Source: Methylomarinovum tepidoasis (GTDB taxonomy: Bacteria; Pseudomonadota; Gammaproteobacteria; Methylococcales; Methylothermaceae). From it: a stretch of 64,000 bases of DNA. How positions within the stretch are numbered: the first letter of the stretch is position 1; the number at the start of each line of letters is the position of its first letter. The notes under the pieces were generated by a model. That model searched no databases and was not told the DNA's origin. It was given only the letters and a program-made list of their open reading frames with translations. The stretch covers positions 2,309,001 through 2,373,000 of the forward strand of contig NZ_AP024718.1 in NCBI RefSeq assembly GCF_030294985.1, in the 5' to 3' direction. Both the position numbers and the translations under genes were made by a program. Of the stretch, positions 33,116 through 42,724 are shown piece by piece.

Positions 33116-33684
33116 CGCTCCGCCAACTGATAACGGCGGCGGTTGCGTTCCTTCTCCAGCTCACTTTTCCTCACCAGCACGTAGAGCGCGCCGCTGCCGC
33201 CCTGGTGGCGCGGGGCGCTGTGGAACGCCATCACCTCCGGCAGCAGCGGCAGCCACCGCAGCAGGCACCCCTTGAGCAAGCCGGGCGATTGCGGCGTCCC
33301 CTTGCCGTGGATGATGAGGGCGCAACGCACCGACTGCTGCAGGCACGTCTGGACGAAGTGATAGACTTCGCGCCGGGCCTGTTCGACCGTCATGGCGTGC
33401 AGGTCCAACAGCGCCTCGGCCGGATATTCGCCGCGCCGCAGCTTGCGAAACACCCCGTCCTGCAGCCCCGGCCGGCGGTATTCCAGAATCGCGTGCGGTG
33501 GCAGCGGCTCGATGAAACTGGTGGGCAGGAAGTTGCTGTCATCCAATGGCCGCCGGGCCGCCTCCCGCCGGTAGTCCTGGCCCGGGGTCGGGCGGGCGGC
33601 GTGTCGTATCGGCACTTTGTCACAGCGAAGCGGCCGAGCGTCGGCCATCGCTTCCCGGAACAGGTCCTCGTCTTCAATCGTCAT
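33112..33684 (-). CDS. Smr-domain protein, SmrA-like
   Basis: The 190-residue protein has an N-terminal basic region and a C-terminal Smr domain: EALLDLHAMTVEQARREVYHFV, CALIIHGKGTPQ and MAFHSAPRHQGGSGALYVLVR. The LDLH and HGKG motifs mark the MutS2-type Smr nuclease fold. Free-standing proteins of this size (YdaL/SmrA) have nicking activity on DNA in some species and act on ribosome-linked RNA in others. It overlaps both neighbours in a minus-strand operon of three genes. Confidence 0.88.
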   Translation of the reverse strand: MTIEDEDLFREAMADARPLRCDKVPIRHAARPTPGQDYRREAARRPLDDSNFLPTSFIEPLPPHAILEYRRPGLQDGVFRKLRRGEYPAEALLDLHAMTVEQARREVYHFVQTCLQQSVRCALIIHGKGTPQSPGLLKGCLLRWLPLLPEVMAFHSAPRHQGGSGALYVLVRKSELEKERNRRRYQLAER

Positions 33685-34480
33685 CGCTCACCTCCTCTCC
33701 CGGTGCCACCCGCTGTAGCCAGCCGTAGATGCGCTCCACCAGCCACGTCTCCCGGCCCCGGTAATCGTGCCCGGTTGCACTGACGCGCCACTGACGGAAA
33801 TCATCAAGCTCCTTGAACAGCAAGCGGCGACGCGAAGCGCTGTGCAGCACCGTGCGGTCGTCACGTTCGCCGTAAACGTCCAGCACCGCCACTGCGGCAG
33901 CCTTGCTCCAGGTTTCCAGGGTATCGGCATGGTCCGCCGGCCACCAGGGGCCGAGGAGAACGGCGGCATGCACGCTGTCGTCGCCGCCCTGGCCGAGATA
34001 GCGCAGAGCCGCCGTGGCGCCGAATCCGTGTCCCAACAGGGCGATGTTGCCGATCCCGGCCGCTTTCATGCGTGCCACCGCCGCAGCGATCCGGGCCGCC
34101 GCCTGGGGCAGAAGATCCCAGTATTCCTGCGGTTCGGCCTCGGCCTCCAGGACCGGCAGCTGCAGACTCAGGGTACTCCAGCCGTGGGGGGGCAGCCCCC
34201 GCCGCAGCGCCCGCAACACGCCGGCATCGGCACGCGCGCCGGCCTCGGGCAGCAGAATCGCCACGCCCTTCATCCGCTGGGTGGCGGCCTCGTCGAGAAT
34301 GGCCTGAAACGGCCCCGCCGGGGCGGTCAGGGTCAGCGTCTTGGCGCCGCCGTCCAGATGCAGACCTTCCAGCAGCCGGGATTCCTCCAGGGCGTTGCCG
34401 CCGGCCCAGACAACACCCCAGCCGCCCCAAAGCAGCCAGTGCATCGTCAGCACCATGGCGCGCATCACGTTGTGGGACAT
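33674..34480 (-). CDS. DUF3530-family alpha/beta-hydrolase, exported
   Basis: The 268-residue protein has a hydrophobic N terminus ending in a signal-peptidase-like site (LLWGGWGVVWAGG). A hydrolase-like core follows with GVAILLPEAGARADAG, GHGFGATAALRYL in place of the nucleophile elbow (Gly-His-Gly-Phe-Gly, so the usual Ser is absent) and ATGHDYRG. This is the DUF3530 pattern, whose function is not known. The ATG at 34480 has AGGAG six bases upstream and was preferred to an upstream in-frame start. Confidence 0.78.
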   Translation of the reverse strand: MSHNVMRAMVLTMHWLLWGGWGVVWAGGNALEESRLLEGLHLDGGAKTLTLTAPAGPFQAILDEAATQRMKGVAILLPEAGARADAGVLRALRRGLPPHGWSTLSLQLPVLEAEAEPQEYWDLLPQAAARIAAAVARMKAAGIGNIALLGHGFGATAALRYLGQGGDDSVHAAVLLGPWWPADHADTLETWSKAAAVAVLDVYGERDDRTVLHSASRRRLLFKELDDFRQWRVSATGHDYRGRETWLVERIYGWLQRVAPGEEVSDDD

Positions 34481-34546
34481 GGGGGACTCCTGTAAGATGA
34501 AGGCTATTTCAATATACAACGTTTTCCATCCCTGGTTCCCGCGCCC

Positions 34547-35680
34547 ATGCACGCTGACGACCGCTCCCCCAGACTGAGCCACCGGCGCGAGGGCGAACGG
34601 TTGCTCATGGGCCTTGCCGGCGACTGGCTGCTGTCGGACCCTGCCCGCCTCCGCATCGATGCCATTGCCGACCTGCTGGACGCCCCGGTCCGTACCGTGA
34701 CGGTCCGGGACGAAGGCATCGGCCGCTGGGACAGCAGCCTAGCGCTGTGGCTGCAGCAGCTTTACGACCTGTGCCAGAGCCGCGGCCTGGAACTGCACGT
34801 CGATCAGTTGCCTGAAGGACTGCGTCGTCTGCTGCAACTGGCCACCGCGGTGCCGCCGGCGCGCACGGCGCCGCCGCACCCGGAACGCGGCTGGCTGGCC
34901 CAGATCGGCCGGGGAGTGCTGCAGATCCTCGACGAAACCTACGCCTTCGTCCATTTTATCGGCGAGGCGACCCTCGCCGCCCTGCGTTTCATCCGCGGCA
35001 AAGCCCGCTACCGTCCCGTCGACCTGTGGCTGCTGCTGCAGGAATGCGGCCCCGGCGCCTTGCCCATCGTCACTCTGATCGCCCTGCTGGTGGGCCTGAT
35101 CCTGGCCTACGTCGGCGCCTTGCAGCTGCAGATGTTCGGCGCCCAGATCTACGTCGCCAGCCTGGTGGGCATCGGCACCCTGCGGGAGATGGGGGCGATG
35201 ATGACGGCGATCATCATGGCCGGACGCACCGGTTCGGCCTACGCGGCCCAGCTGGGCACCATGCAGGTTAATGAGGAGATCGACGCCTTCAGGACCCTGG
35301 GACTGTCGCCGATGGAGTTTCTGGTCATCCCGCGTATGCTCGCCCTCATCGTCATGGTGCCGCTTCTGACCCTGTATGCCGACCTGGTGGGCATGTTGGG
35401 CGGCGCCCTGGCGGCAGTGACCGTGTTCGATCTGACCCTGCTGGAATACATCACCCAGACCCGCGCCTCCCTGGGACTCTCGGACGTGATCGTGGGCCTG
35501 GTCAAGGCGGCGGTGTTCGGGATTCTGATCGCTACCGCCGGCTGCCTCCAGGGCATCCGCTGTCAGCGCAGCGCCCAGGCGGTGGGGGAAGCTTCCACCG
35601 CGGCGGTGGTGACCGCCATCGTCGCCATCGTGGTGGCCGATTCGCTGCTGACCATTCTCTTCACCCGTCTGGGCGTCTGA
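34547..35680 (+). CDS. MlaE-family ABC permease with N-terminal STAS-like domain
   Basis: The 377-residue protein joins a STAS-like domain (about 1-100, with DEGIGRWDSSLALWLQQL) to an MlaE permease (about 130-377): REMGAMMTAIIMAGRTGSAYAAQLGTMQ and EEIDAFRTLGLSPMEFLVIPR. It forms the membrane part of a phospholipid transporter between inner and outer membrane. In E. coli the STAS function is a separate protein (MlaB). The fused form is common outside enterics. The ATPase gene follows after three bases. Confidence 0.9.
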   Translation: MHADDRSPRLSHRREGERLLMGLAGDWLLSDPARLRIDAIADLLDAPVRTVTVRDEGIGRWDSSLALWLQQLYDLCQSRGLELHVDQLPEGLRRLLQLATAVPPARTAPPHPERGWLAQIGRGVLQILDETYAFVHFIGEATLAALRFIRGKARYRPVDLWLLLQECGPGALPIVTLIALLVGLILAYVGALQLQMFGAQIYVASLVGIGTLREMGAMMTAIIMAGRTGSAYAAQLGTMQVNEEIDAFRTLGLSPMEFLVIPRMLALIVMVPLLTLYADLVGMLGGALAAVTVFDLTLLEYITQTRASLGLSDVIVGLVKAAVFGILIATAGCLQGIRCQRSAQAVGEASTAAVVTAIVAIVVADSLLTILFTRLGV

Positions 35681-35683
35681 GGC

Positions 35684-36439
35684 ATGACGGAAGCGCACCT
35701 CACCGTCCGCGATCTGACTATGGCCTATGGCGACCGGATCATCCAGCGGGATCTGAACTTCACCGTCAACCGCGGCGACATCTTCATCATCATGGGCGGC
35801 TCCGGTTGCGGCAAGAGCACGCTGCTACGCCATCTCATCGGCCTGCTGCCGCCGGCCCGGGGGCACATCTATTACGGCGACGTGGATTTCTGGGCCGCCC
35901 CGCCGACGCGGCGCCAGGCCATCCTGCGCCGGATCGGAGTGCTGTACCAGAGCGGCGCCCTGTGGAGCTCCATGACCCTGGCGGAAAACGTTTCGTTGCC
36001 GCTGGAGGAATACACCCGGCTGCCCGAAGCGGAAATCCAGGCCCTGGCCTCGTTCAAGCTGTCACTGGTGGGGCTGCGAGGCTTCGAGGATTTCTACCCC
36101 TTCGAGATCAGCGGCGGGATGCAGAAGCGCGCCGGATTGGCCCGCGCCATCGCCCTCGACCCGGAAATCCTGTTTTTCGACGAGCCTTCCGCCGGCCTCG
36201 ACCCCATCAGCGCCAAGCGCCTCGACGACCTGATCGTGGAACTGCGCGACAGCCTGGGGGCGACCGTGGTCATCGTCACCCACGAGCTGCCCAGCATTCT
36301 CGCCATCGGCACCAATTCCGTCTTCCTCGACGCCGAAGCCAAGACCATGATCGCTCAGGGACCGCCCCGCGAGCTGCTGCACCATCCCAACCCCAAAGTC
36401 CGAGAATTCCTGACCCGAGGAGGAACCCTCCATGAGTAA
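35684..36439 (+). CDS. MlaF-family ABC transporter ATPase
   Basis: The 251-residue ATPase has Walker A GGSGCGKST, signature ISGGMQKRAGLA, Walker B EILFFDEPSAGLD and the switch His in VIVTHELPS. The EISGGMQKR form is typical of MlaF/MkI-type ATPases of phospholipid-trafficking systems. It energises the permease encoded at 34547. Its end overlaps the MCE gene by eight bases, so the four genes 34547-38035 act as one operon. Confidence 0.93.
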   Translation: MTEAHLTVRDLTMAYGDRIIQRDLNFTVNRGDIFIIMGGSGCGKSTLLRHLIGLLPPARGHIYYGDVDFWAAPPTRRQAILRRIGVLYQSGALWSSMTLAENVSLPLEEYTRLPEAEIQALASFKLSLVGLRGFEDFYPFEISGGMQKRAGLARAIALDPEILFFDEPSAGLDPISAKRLDDLIVELRDSLGATVVIVTHELPSILAIGTNSVFLDAEAKTMIAQGPPRELLHHPNPKVREFLTRGGTLHE

Positions 36440-37394
36440 ACGGGCCAATCCCACCGTCATCGGCGCGTTCGTCATCGGTGCGGTGTTCCTGTTCTTCGCC
36501 GCCCTGCTGATCTTTGGCGGCGCCGAACTGTGGTCGGAACGCGAACGCTACATGATCTATTTCCGCGAATCCGTCAACGGCCTCAACATCGGCGCTCCGG
36601 TGAAGATGCGCGGGGTCCAGATCGGCAAGGTCGCCGAAATCCGCCTGATCTTCGATCAGGAAACCAAGCAGCCGTTGACCCAGGTGATCGTCGAAATCCA
36701 GAAAGGGCACGTGCAGCTGGTCGGTAAAAAACGGCCGCTGCACTATCCGCTGGAGGAACTGATCCAGGCCGGACTGCGGGCCCAGCTCAAGCTCCAGAGC
36801 CTGGTGACCGGCCAGCTCTATGTCGATATCGATTTCCGTCCGGAAACCCCGGTGAAGCTGGTTGGCAGATACAACGAGACCCTGGAGGAAATCCCCGCCA
36901 TTCCCTCCAGCCAGGAGGAAATCGAAAACACCATCACCTCGCTGGTAAAACAGATCAAGGAGTTGCCGCTGCAGGAGCTGTTCGCCAAGCTTGATTCCAC
37001 CCTGACCCACATCAATGCGGTGGTCTCTCAGCCTGAATTCGAGGAACTGGCCCCTCATCTCGACACCCTACTGGTGAATCTCGATACCAGCATCACCCAT
37101 CTGGACGAGAACCTGCGGATCTCGAAACGCACCCTGACACACATCGACAAGGCCCTGCCGGCCCTGGCGACGCAATCGGAGGCCACGTTGAAACAGGCCC
37201 GTCAGGCACTGGCCCAGGCGGAGACGGCCTTCCGCGCGCTACAGCAAAGCATGGGACCACAGGCACCACTGACGACAGAAGCCCAATTCACGCTCCAGGC
37301 GCTTCAGGAGGCCGCCAGGGAGCTGCGCGTCCTCTCCGAGACCCTGCAAACCCACCCGGAAGCGCTGCTGCAAGGCAAAGGAGGCAATCCATGA
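36432..37394 (+). CDS. MlaD-family MCE-domain lipid-binding protein
   Basis: The 320-residue protein has one N-terminal membrane helix (GAFVIGAVFLFFAALLIFG), then an MCE domain (about 40-120: YFRESVNGLNIGAPVKMRGVQIGKV). A long helical C-terminal region with repeated Leu/Gln/Ala follows (QSEATLKQARQALAQAETAF). MCE proteins form hexameric channels that pass phospholipids through the periplasm. The C-terminal helix is much longer than in E. coli MlaD, closer to PqiB/YebT-like tunnels. Confidence 0.9.
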   Translation: MSKRANPTVIGAFVIGAVFLFFAALLIFGGAELWSERERYMIYFRESVNGLNIGAPVKMRGVQIGKVAEIRLIFDQETKQPLTQVIVEIQKGHVQLVGKKRPLHYPLEELIQAGLRAQLKLQSLVTGQLYVDIDFRPETPVKLVGRYNETLEEIPAIPSSQEEIENTITSLVKQIKELPLQELFAKLDSTLTHINAVVSQPEFEELAPHLDTLLVNLDTSITHLDENLRISKRTLTHIDKALPALATQSEATLKQARQALAQAETAFRALQQSMGPQAPLTTEAQFTLQALQEAARELRVLSETLQTHPEALLQGKGGNP

Positions 37395-38035
37395 ATACCC
37401 GCATCGTCCTGCTGCTCCCACTGTTCCTGCTCGGTGGTTGTGCGCTGACCGGCGGCCGCAGCCCGGCGAGCCATTATTACGTGCTGCCGGCGCCGCAGCC
37501 GACCACGGCGGCAACCGATATGGCGACCACGATCGCGCTGGTGCCGGTGCGTCTGCCCCGCTATCTGGACCACCCCCAGATCGTGACCCTGGACCGCCAA
37601 GGCCGAGTCCGGCTGGCGGAATTCCACCGCTGGGCCGAACCCCTGAATACCGGCTTCACCCGGGTGCTGGCCACCGCCCTGGCCCGGCAGCTGCCTGAAA
37701 GCCGGATCCTGATCCTGCCGGCCCGCAACGCGGCCCCGGCCTGGACCCTGGCGCTCCAGGTGCACGAACTGCAAATTCTGCCCGACCGGCTGAAACTGCT
37801 GGCCGAATGGCGCCTGCTACAGGGTCAAACGACCCGTATCTGGCAACGGGAGGAAATCGAACACCGGCTGCCGGCCGCCGATTATGTCGCCATCGCCACC
37901 GGCCTGAGCGGATTGGGCGAGGAACTGGCCCGACGCATCGCCCGCAATCTGGCTGGGATCACCGCCGCTCCGGCGGCCGGCAGCGGGGGGTCCGCCCCTG
38001 GGCCCGGGCCTGCTGGTACAACGGCATCACCTTAG
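37391..38035 (+). CDS. PqiC-like ABC transport auxiliary lipoprotein
   Basis: The 214-residue lipoprotein (LLPLFLLGGC lipobox) has the PqiC/DUF330 pattern: HYYVLPAPQP, TIALVPVRLPRYLDHPQIVT, RLAEFHRWAEPLNTGFTRVLATALA and LQVHELQILPD. These outer-membrane lipoproteins cap MCE systems. The gene replaces the mlaC/mlaB genes expected from E. coli. Its Gly/Pro-rich last 25 residues are encoded in 77 bases that also encode the end of the convergent M48 protease gene, which is unusual. Confidence 0.85.
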   Translation: MNTRIVLLLPLFLLGGCALTGGRSPASHYYVLPAPQPTTAATDMATTIALVPVRLPRYLDHPQIVTLDRQGRVRLAEFHRWAEPLNTGFTRVLATALARQLPESRILILPARNAAPAWTLALQVHELQILPDRLKLLAEWRLLQGQTTRIWQREEIEHRLPAADYVAIATGLSGLGEELARRIARNLAGITAAPAAGSGGSAPGPGPAGTTASP

Positions 38036-38753
38036 GCAGATAGGCTTCGATCTCGCGGATGCGGGTTTCGTGGGAGGGATGGGTGGACAGCCATTCGGGC
38101 GGCGCCGCCTTGCCGGCCCGGTCCATGTTGCGCCACAGCGCGACCGCCTCGCGGGGATCGAAACCGGCTCTAGCCATCAGCTCCAGGCCGATCAGATCGG
38201 CCTCGGATTCCTGAATCCGGCTGTAAGGCAGCAGGACACCCACTTGAGCCCCCAGACCCAACGCCGCCATTGCCAGCTGACCGGTCGCCGAGCCCGGGTT
38301 GGCGATGGCCTGAACCAGCGCCAAGCCCTGCTGCACGGCGAACTGCTGCGACATCCGTTCGTTGCTGTGGCGCGCCAGCACGTGACCGATCTCGTGGCCG
38401 ATGACCGCCGCCAGCTGGTGCTGGTTCTCCGCCACCTGCAGCAAACCGGTGTAGACCCCGATGTGCCCACCGGGCAGAGCGAAGGCGTTGACCTGGTCGG
38501 AACGAAACACCACCACATCCCACTGGCCTCCCAGATCGCGGGTCAATGCATCCACCACGCAACGGACATAGGTGTTGAGGGCCGGATCGGTTTCGACCGT
38601 TTCCTTCCGCTTGATCTGCTCGAAGGCCTGCAACCCCATCTGCACCAGCTGATCCTCCGGCATCAGCACCAGCTGGCTTCTTCCCATCGGCGACGTGGCG
38701 CAGGCCGCCAGCCACAGACACAGGAAAACCCAGCCCCAAATCGTATGCCGCAT
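37959..38753 (-). CDS. M48-family metalloprotease lipoprotein (LoiP/YcaL-like)
   Basis: The 264-residue protein has a lipoprotein signal (GWVFLCLWLAAC) and an M48 protease domain: VIGHEIGHVLARHSNERM (HExxH zinc site), ESEADLIGLELMARAGFDP (third ligand Glu) and STHPSHETRIREI. LoiP and similar enzymes degrade damaged outer-membrane proteins in the periplasm. ATG 38753 follows GGGAGGGTGAAC, a strong ribosome site, and is preferred over ATG 38768. Confidence 0.9.
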   Translation of the reverse strand: MRHTIWGWVFLCLWLAACATSPMGRSQLVLMPEDQLVQMGLQAFEQIKRKETVETDPALNTYVRCVVDALTRDLGGQWDVVVFRSDQVNAFALPGGHIGVYTGLLQVAENQHQLAAVIGHEIGHVLARHSNERMSQQFAVQQGLALVQAIANPGSATGQLAMAALGLGAQVGVLLPYSRIQESEADLIGLELMARAGFDPREAVALWRNMDRAGKAAPPEWLSTHPSHETRIREIEAYLPKVMPLYQQARAQGRTPRCRPPERR

Positions 38754-38854
38754 GTTCACCCTCCCCATGGAAACCGGAAGCCGCCGAGCGTTGCCGTCAG
38801 CCTCCGAATGCAATAAAGTATATCGAATTCCTTAATTTCTTCGCTTCGATAAGC

Positions 38855-39301
38855 ATGACGCAAAATCCCCTCTCCGGCAACGAACGCCGTCTCCAGACCA
38901 ACCGCATGATCGAGGAACTGCTGGCCGAACGCCAACAGATGTGGCAGCTCTACTGGGAACTGGCAGAAATGAAACCGTTCGACAAGCACAAGGAACCGCT
39001 CGAACAGATCCTGAGACGCTTCTGCCAGGTCATGATCGATTACATTTCCCTCGGTCACTTCGGCATCTACCGCCGCATCATCGAAGGCACCGAACGCCGG
39101 CAACAAGCACTGGAAGCTGCGGAAAAATACTATCCCGCCATCGCCGAGGCGACCGAAGTCGCCCTCAAGTTCAACGACCAATGTGAAAACGCCCGTCTCA
39201 CCGACCACGACGCGCTCCATCAGGCGCTTTCCGAACTCGGCGAGGCCCTTGCAACCCGTATCGAGCTGGAAGACAAACTGCTCGCCGCCATGCGTCGATG
39301 A
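38855..39301 (+). CDS. Rsd/AlgQ-family anti-sigma70 regulator
   Basis: The 148-residue helical protein has the Rsd/AlgQ pattern: TNRMIEELLAERQQMWQLYWELA, LEQILRRFCQVMIDYISLGHFGIYRRI and LDDKL-like IELEDKLLAAM at the end. Rsd binds the housekeeping sigma factor and lowers its use in stationary phase; AlgQ in pseudomonads also affects alginate and siderophore genes. It overlaps the Nudix gene as ATGA and so is probably translated together with it. Confidence 0.88.
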   Translation: MTQNPLSGNERRLQTNRMIEELLAERQQMWQLYWELAEMKPFDKHKEPLEQILRRFCQVMIDYISLGHFGIYRRIIEGTERRQQALEAAEKYYPAIAEATEVALKFNDQCENARLTDHDALHQALSELGEALATRIELEDKLLAAMRR

Positions 39302-39858
39302 AGTTCTGCAGTGAGTGCGGAGCACACCTGAACCTGAAAATCCCCCCGGGCGAGGACCGGCTACGTCACGTCTGCGAGCGCTGCGGCACCATCCATTACC
39401 AGAATCCCAAGATCATTGCCGGCTGCCTCCCCGAATGGGAAGACCGGATCCTGCTCTGCCGCCGGGCGATAGAACCGCGCAGGGGACTGTGGACCCTGCC
39501 GGCCGGGTTCATGGAACTGGGAGAAACCCTGGAACAGGCCGCCCTCCGGGAAACCCTGGAGGAAGCCCGTGCCCGAGTAAAATCTCTGGAACTCTATACG
39601 GTCTTCAGCCTGCCCCACGTCGATCAGGTCCACGTGTTCTTCCGTGCCCGGATGACAGAACCCCGCCACGCCCCTGGCGAGGAAAGCCTCGAGACCACGC
39701 TGCTCCCGGAAAAGGAGATCCCATGGCGGGAACTGGCTTTTTCCACCGTCAAAAGAACGCTGGAAGCCTATCTGGCGGACAGGAAATCCGGCAATTTCCC
39801 CGTCCGTGTGGAGACGCTCAAGCCACCTGCCAAGCATAAAAAAAGCGCCGTCTCCTGA
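39298..39858 (+). CDS. Nudix hydrolase with N-terminal zinc ribbon
   Basis: The 186-residue protein has a four-Cys zinc ribbon (FCSECGAHL...HVCERCGTIHYQNPK) and a complete Nudix box (GFMELGETLEQAALRETLEEA). This combination is seen in NudC-like and DUF4743-type hydrolases that act on NADH, ADP-ribose or related nucleotides. The substrate is not fixed by sequence. The last codons overlap a bidirectional-looking hairpin that ends the facing tRNA/secG transcript. Confidence 0.88.
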   Translation: MKFCSECGAHLNLKIPPGEDRLRHVCERCGTIHYQNPKIIAGCLPEWEDRILLCRRAIEPRRGLWTLPAGFMELGETLEQAALRETLEEARARVKSLELYTVFSLPHVDQVHVFFRARMTEPRHAPGEESLETTLLPEKEIPWRELAFSTVKRTLEAYLADRKSGNFPVRVETLKPPAKHKKSAVS

Positions 39859-39867
39859 CAGCGCTTT
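39836..39867 (-). terminator. rho-independent terminator for the glmM-tpiA-secG-tRNA-Leu transcript
   Basis: AAAGCGC (39842-39848) and GCGCTTT (39861-39867) form a seven-base-pair stem with a 12-base loop. On the minus strand it is followed by a run of T (39847-39838 read as TTTTTTTAT). It lies 11 bases past the tRNA 3' end and overlaps the final codons of the plus-strand Nudix gene. Confidence 0.75.
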
Positions 39868-39877
39868 GTATTTGATA

Positions 39878-39962
39878 TGGTGCCTCGGGCCGGACTCGAA
39901 CCGGCACGGCTTTCGCCACCGCCCCCTCAAGACGGCGTGTCTACCAGTTCCACCACCGAGGC
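39878..39962 (-). tRNA. tRNA-Leu(GAG), CCA encoded
   Basis: The minus strand from 39962 reads GCCTCGGTGGTGGAA... and ends CGAGGCACCA, giving a seven-base acceptor stem with the CCA tail in the gene. The anticodon arm CCGTC-TTGAGGG-GGCGG places GAG as anticodon. The long variable arm typical of leucine tRNAs (GGTGGCGAAAGCCG region) and the T arm GGTTCGAGTCC are visible. It follows secG by eight bases, the secG-tRNA-Leu order seen in many gammaproteobacteria. Confidence 0.97.
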
Positions 39963-39970
39963 GATAAGCT

Positions 39971-40342
39971 TCAAGGGGTATTTTCTTCGGTCTGCTGGGG
40001 TGTTTCCACCGGCACCACCACTGGCGTATCCGTCGGCGCGGGGGCTTCTTTGACCGACGGGACGTCCTCTGCAGACTTTAGAATTTCCACGAAATCTTTC
40101 TTATTATCCTGAAGGTCGGCGAAATACGCAAGGGAAAGGCTGGTGAGAAAGAACAGAGTCGCGAGAATCGCCGTAGTCCGCGACAAAAACGACGCCGACC
40201 CCCGGGCGCCGAACACGGTCCCGGAGGCACCGCTGCCGAAGGCGGCACCGACATCGGCACCCTTGCCCTGCTGCAGGAGGACGAACACGATGATTCCGAC
40301 GGCAATGAGAACGTGAAAAACGATCAAAATCTGGTATAGCAT
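39971..40342 (-). CDS. secG: protein-export membrane protein SecG
   Basis: The 123-residue protein has two membrane helices (ILIVFHVLIAVGIIVFVLLQQ and AILATLFFLTSLSLAYF) around the SecG loop QQGKGADVGAAFGSGASGTVFGARGSASFLSR. SecG assists the SecYE translocon. The Pro/Glu/Thr-rich tail after about residue 90 varies in this family. ATG 40342 was chosen because the first helix begins there. The gene lies between tpiA and tRNA-Leu in a conserved order. Confidence 0.95.
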   Translation of the reverse strand: MLYQILIVFHVLIAVGIIVFVLLQQGKGADVGAAFGSGASGTVFGARGSASFLSRTTAILATLFFLTSLSLAYFADLQDNKKDFVEILKSAEDVPSVKEAPAPTDTPVVVPVETPQQTEENTP

Positions 40343-40343
40343 C

Positions 40344-41105
<762 letters not shown>

Positions 41106-41152
41106 GGAATTCCCCCTTCAACAAATTTTCTTATTCTATCCCGCCCGCAGCC

Positions 41153-42502
41153 TCAAGGCAAATTGTTGAGGATGCGGGCGGCGGTTTCCTCCAGTTCGGC
41201 CGCCAGTTGCTCGATCAGGGAGGCGTCACGCCCCTCCAGCATAATCCGGATCACCGGCTCCGTACCGGAAGGCCGCAACAACACCCGCCCCTGACCGTTG
41301 AGACGGCGCTCCACGCCTTCCTTCGCCTCACGCAGGGGAGCGATCGCCTCCAGATCGGCCGGTTTCCGCTGGATCCTGAGATTGCGCAGCACCTGGGGAT
41401 ACTTGTCCATCCCCTGCCGCAGCTCCCGTAACGACTTGCCCGAATCCCACATTTCCGCCAGCACCTGGAGCGCGGCGACGATACCGTCACCGGTGGTGGT
41501 ACGGTCCAGACAGATGATATGACCGGAACCTTCCCCCCCCAGAATTCCATCAGCGGCGGTCAGCATTTCCATGACATAACGGTCGCCGACCTTGGCGCGT
41601 CTGAAATCGATCCCCAGTTCGGCAAGCGCATGTTCCAGTCCCAGATTGCTCATCTGGGTCCCCACCACCGGCCCGCGCAGCTGTCCACGCGCCTGTCGAG
41701 AGCGGGCGATGATGTAAAGCAGTTCGTCGCCATCGACCATCTCACCGGTATGATCGACCATGATCACCCGATCGCCATCGCCATCGAAGGCGATTCCGAG
41801 ATCGGCGCCACGGGCGACGACCTCCCGCTGTAGCGTTTCCGGATGGGTCGAGCCGCATCCCTCGTTGATGTTGAAACCATCCGGTTCGACACCGATGGCA
41901 TGGACCTTGGCGCCGATCTCACCGAACACATGGGGAGCGATGTGATAGGTTGCCCCGTGGGCACAGTCGACGACGATGGAAAGTCCGCTGAGATCCATCC
42001 TCGCCGGTACCGTGCTTTTGCAGAACTCGATATAGCGGCCGGCGGCATCCCCGATTCTGAACGCCCGCCCCAGCCCCTCCGAAGACACCGTGGTCATGGG
42101 TTTGTCGAGCATCGCCTCAATGGCCGTTTCCACCCCATCCGGGAGTTTGGTTCCCGCCGAGGAGAAAAACTTGATGCCGTTGTCGGGATAGGGATTGTGG
42201 GAAGCGCTGATGACGATGCCGGTTCGCGCCCTCAGAGTCCGGGTCAGATAAGCGATTCCGGGTGTCGGCATCGGTCCAAGAAGGTGGGTATCGACGCCAG
42301 CGGCCGCCAACCCCGCTTCCAATGCAGACTCAAACATATAGCCGGAAATCCGGGTATCCTTACCCACCAGCACATGGCATGCCCCTTCTTCACGGAACAC
42401 CTGGCCGGCCGCCCAGCCCAGCTTCAGCACGAAGTCAGGGGTGATGGGGTATTCCCCCACAGTACCGCGGATACCATCGGTACCAAAATATCGCCTGGTC
42501 AT
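41153..42502 (-). CDS. glmM: phosphoglucosamine mutase
   Basis: The 449-residue protein begins [18 protein letters not shown] and has the active-site Ser in [16 protein letters not shown], the metal loop [12 protein letters not shown] and the phosphate-binding [12 protein letters not shown]. It converts glucosamine 6-phosphate to the 1-phosphate for peptidoglycan and lipopolysaccharide. glmM-tpiA-secG is a common order. Its start lies about 140 bases from the pmo terminator, so it must have its own promoter, which I could not place with confidence. Confidence 0.97.
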   Translation of the reverse strand: MTRRYFGTDGIRGTVGEYPITPDFVLKLGWAAGQVFREEGACHVLVGKDTRISGYMFESALEAGLAAAGVDTHLLGPMPTPGIAYLTRTLRARTGIVISASHNPYPDNGIKFFSSAGTKLPDGVETAIEAMLDKPMTTVSSEGLGRAFRIGDAAGRYIEFCKSTVPARMDLSGLSIVVDCAHGATYHIAPHVFGEIGAKVHAIGVEPDGFNINEGCGSTHPETLQREVVARGADLGIAFDGDGDRVIMVDHTGEMVDGDELLYIIARSRQARGQLRGPVVGTQMSNLGLEHALAELGIDFRRAKVGDRYVMEMLTAADGILGGEGSGHIICLDRTTTGDGIVAALQVLAEMWDSGKSLRELRQGMDKYPQVLRNLRIQRKPADLEAIAPLREAKEGVERRLNGQGRVLLRPSGTEPVIRIMLEGRDASLIEQLAAELEETAARILNNLP

Positions 42503-42640
42503 TTTTCCTCCCCGTTGTCATTGACAGATGAGTCGGCTGGAAGCACGACGCATTCTTCCTGCAGTTTTTCTCGGTGGCCCGATTCAGTCTTTTCAAGTAT
42601 AAGCAAAAACCGCCTGCTGGATGCAGCCATCTCCGCCCGC

Positions 42641-42672
42641 AATAAAAAAGCCCCCTCATCAGAGGGGGCTTT
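42641..42672 (-). terminator. strong rho-independent terminator of the pmoCAB operon
   Basis: AAAGCCCCCTC (42647-42657) and GAGGGGGCTTT (42662-42672) form a perfect 11-base-pair stem with a four-base loop. On the minus strand it is followed by TTTTTTATT. It lies about 50 bases past the pmoB stop and separates the operon from glmM. Confidence 0.92.
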
Positions 42673-42724
42673 GAGTTGGGTATTGTTGTTATTGTTATGC
42701 GGTGACCGCGCCGCGGTCCCTTCC

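Noticed and set aside
39878-39962. tRNA-Leu as an island attachment site
   Set aside because: The flanking genes (secG, Nudix) are in a common chromosomal order, and no integrase gene or direct repeat of the tRNA end was seen.
42503-42640. Small gene between glmM and the pmo terminator
   Set aside because: No frame with a start, ribosome site and plausible composition was found; the stretch should hold the glmM promoter.
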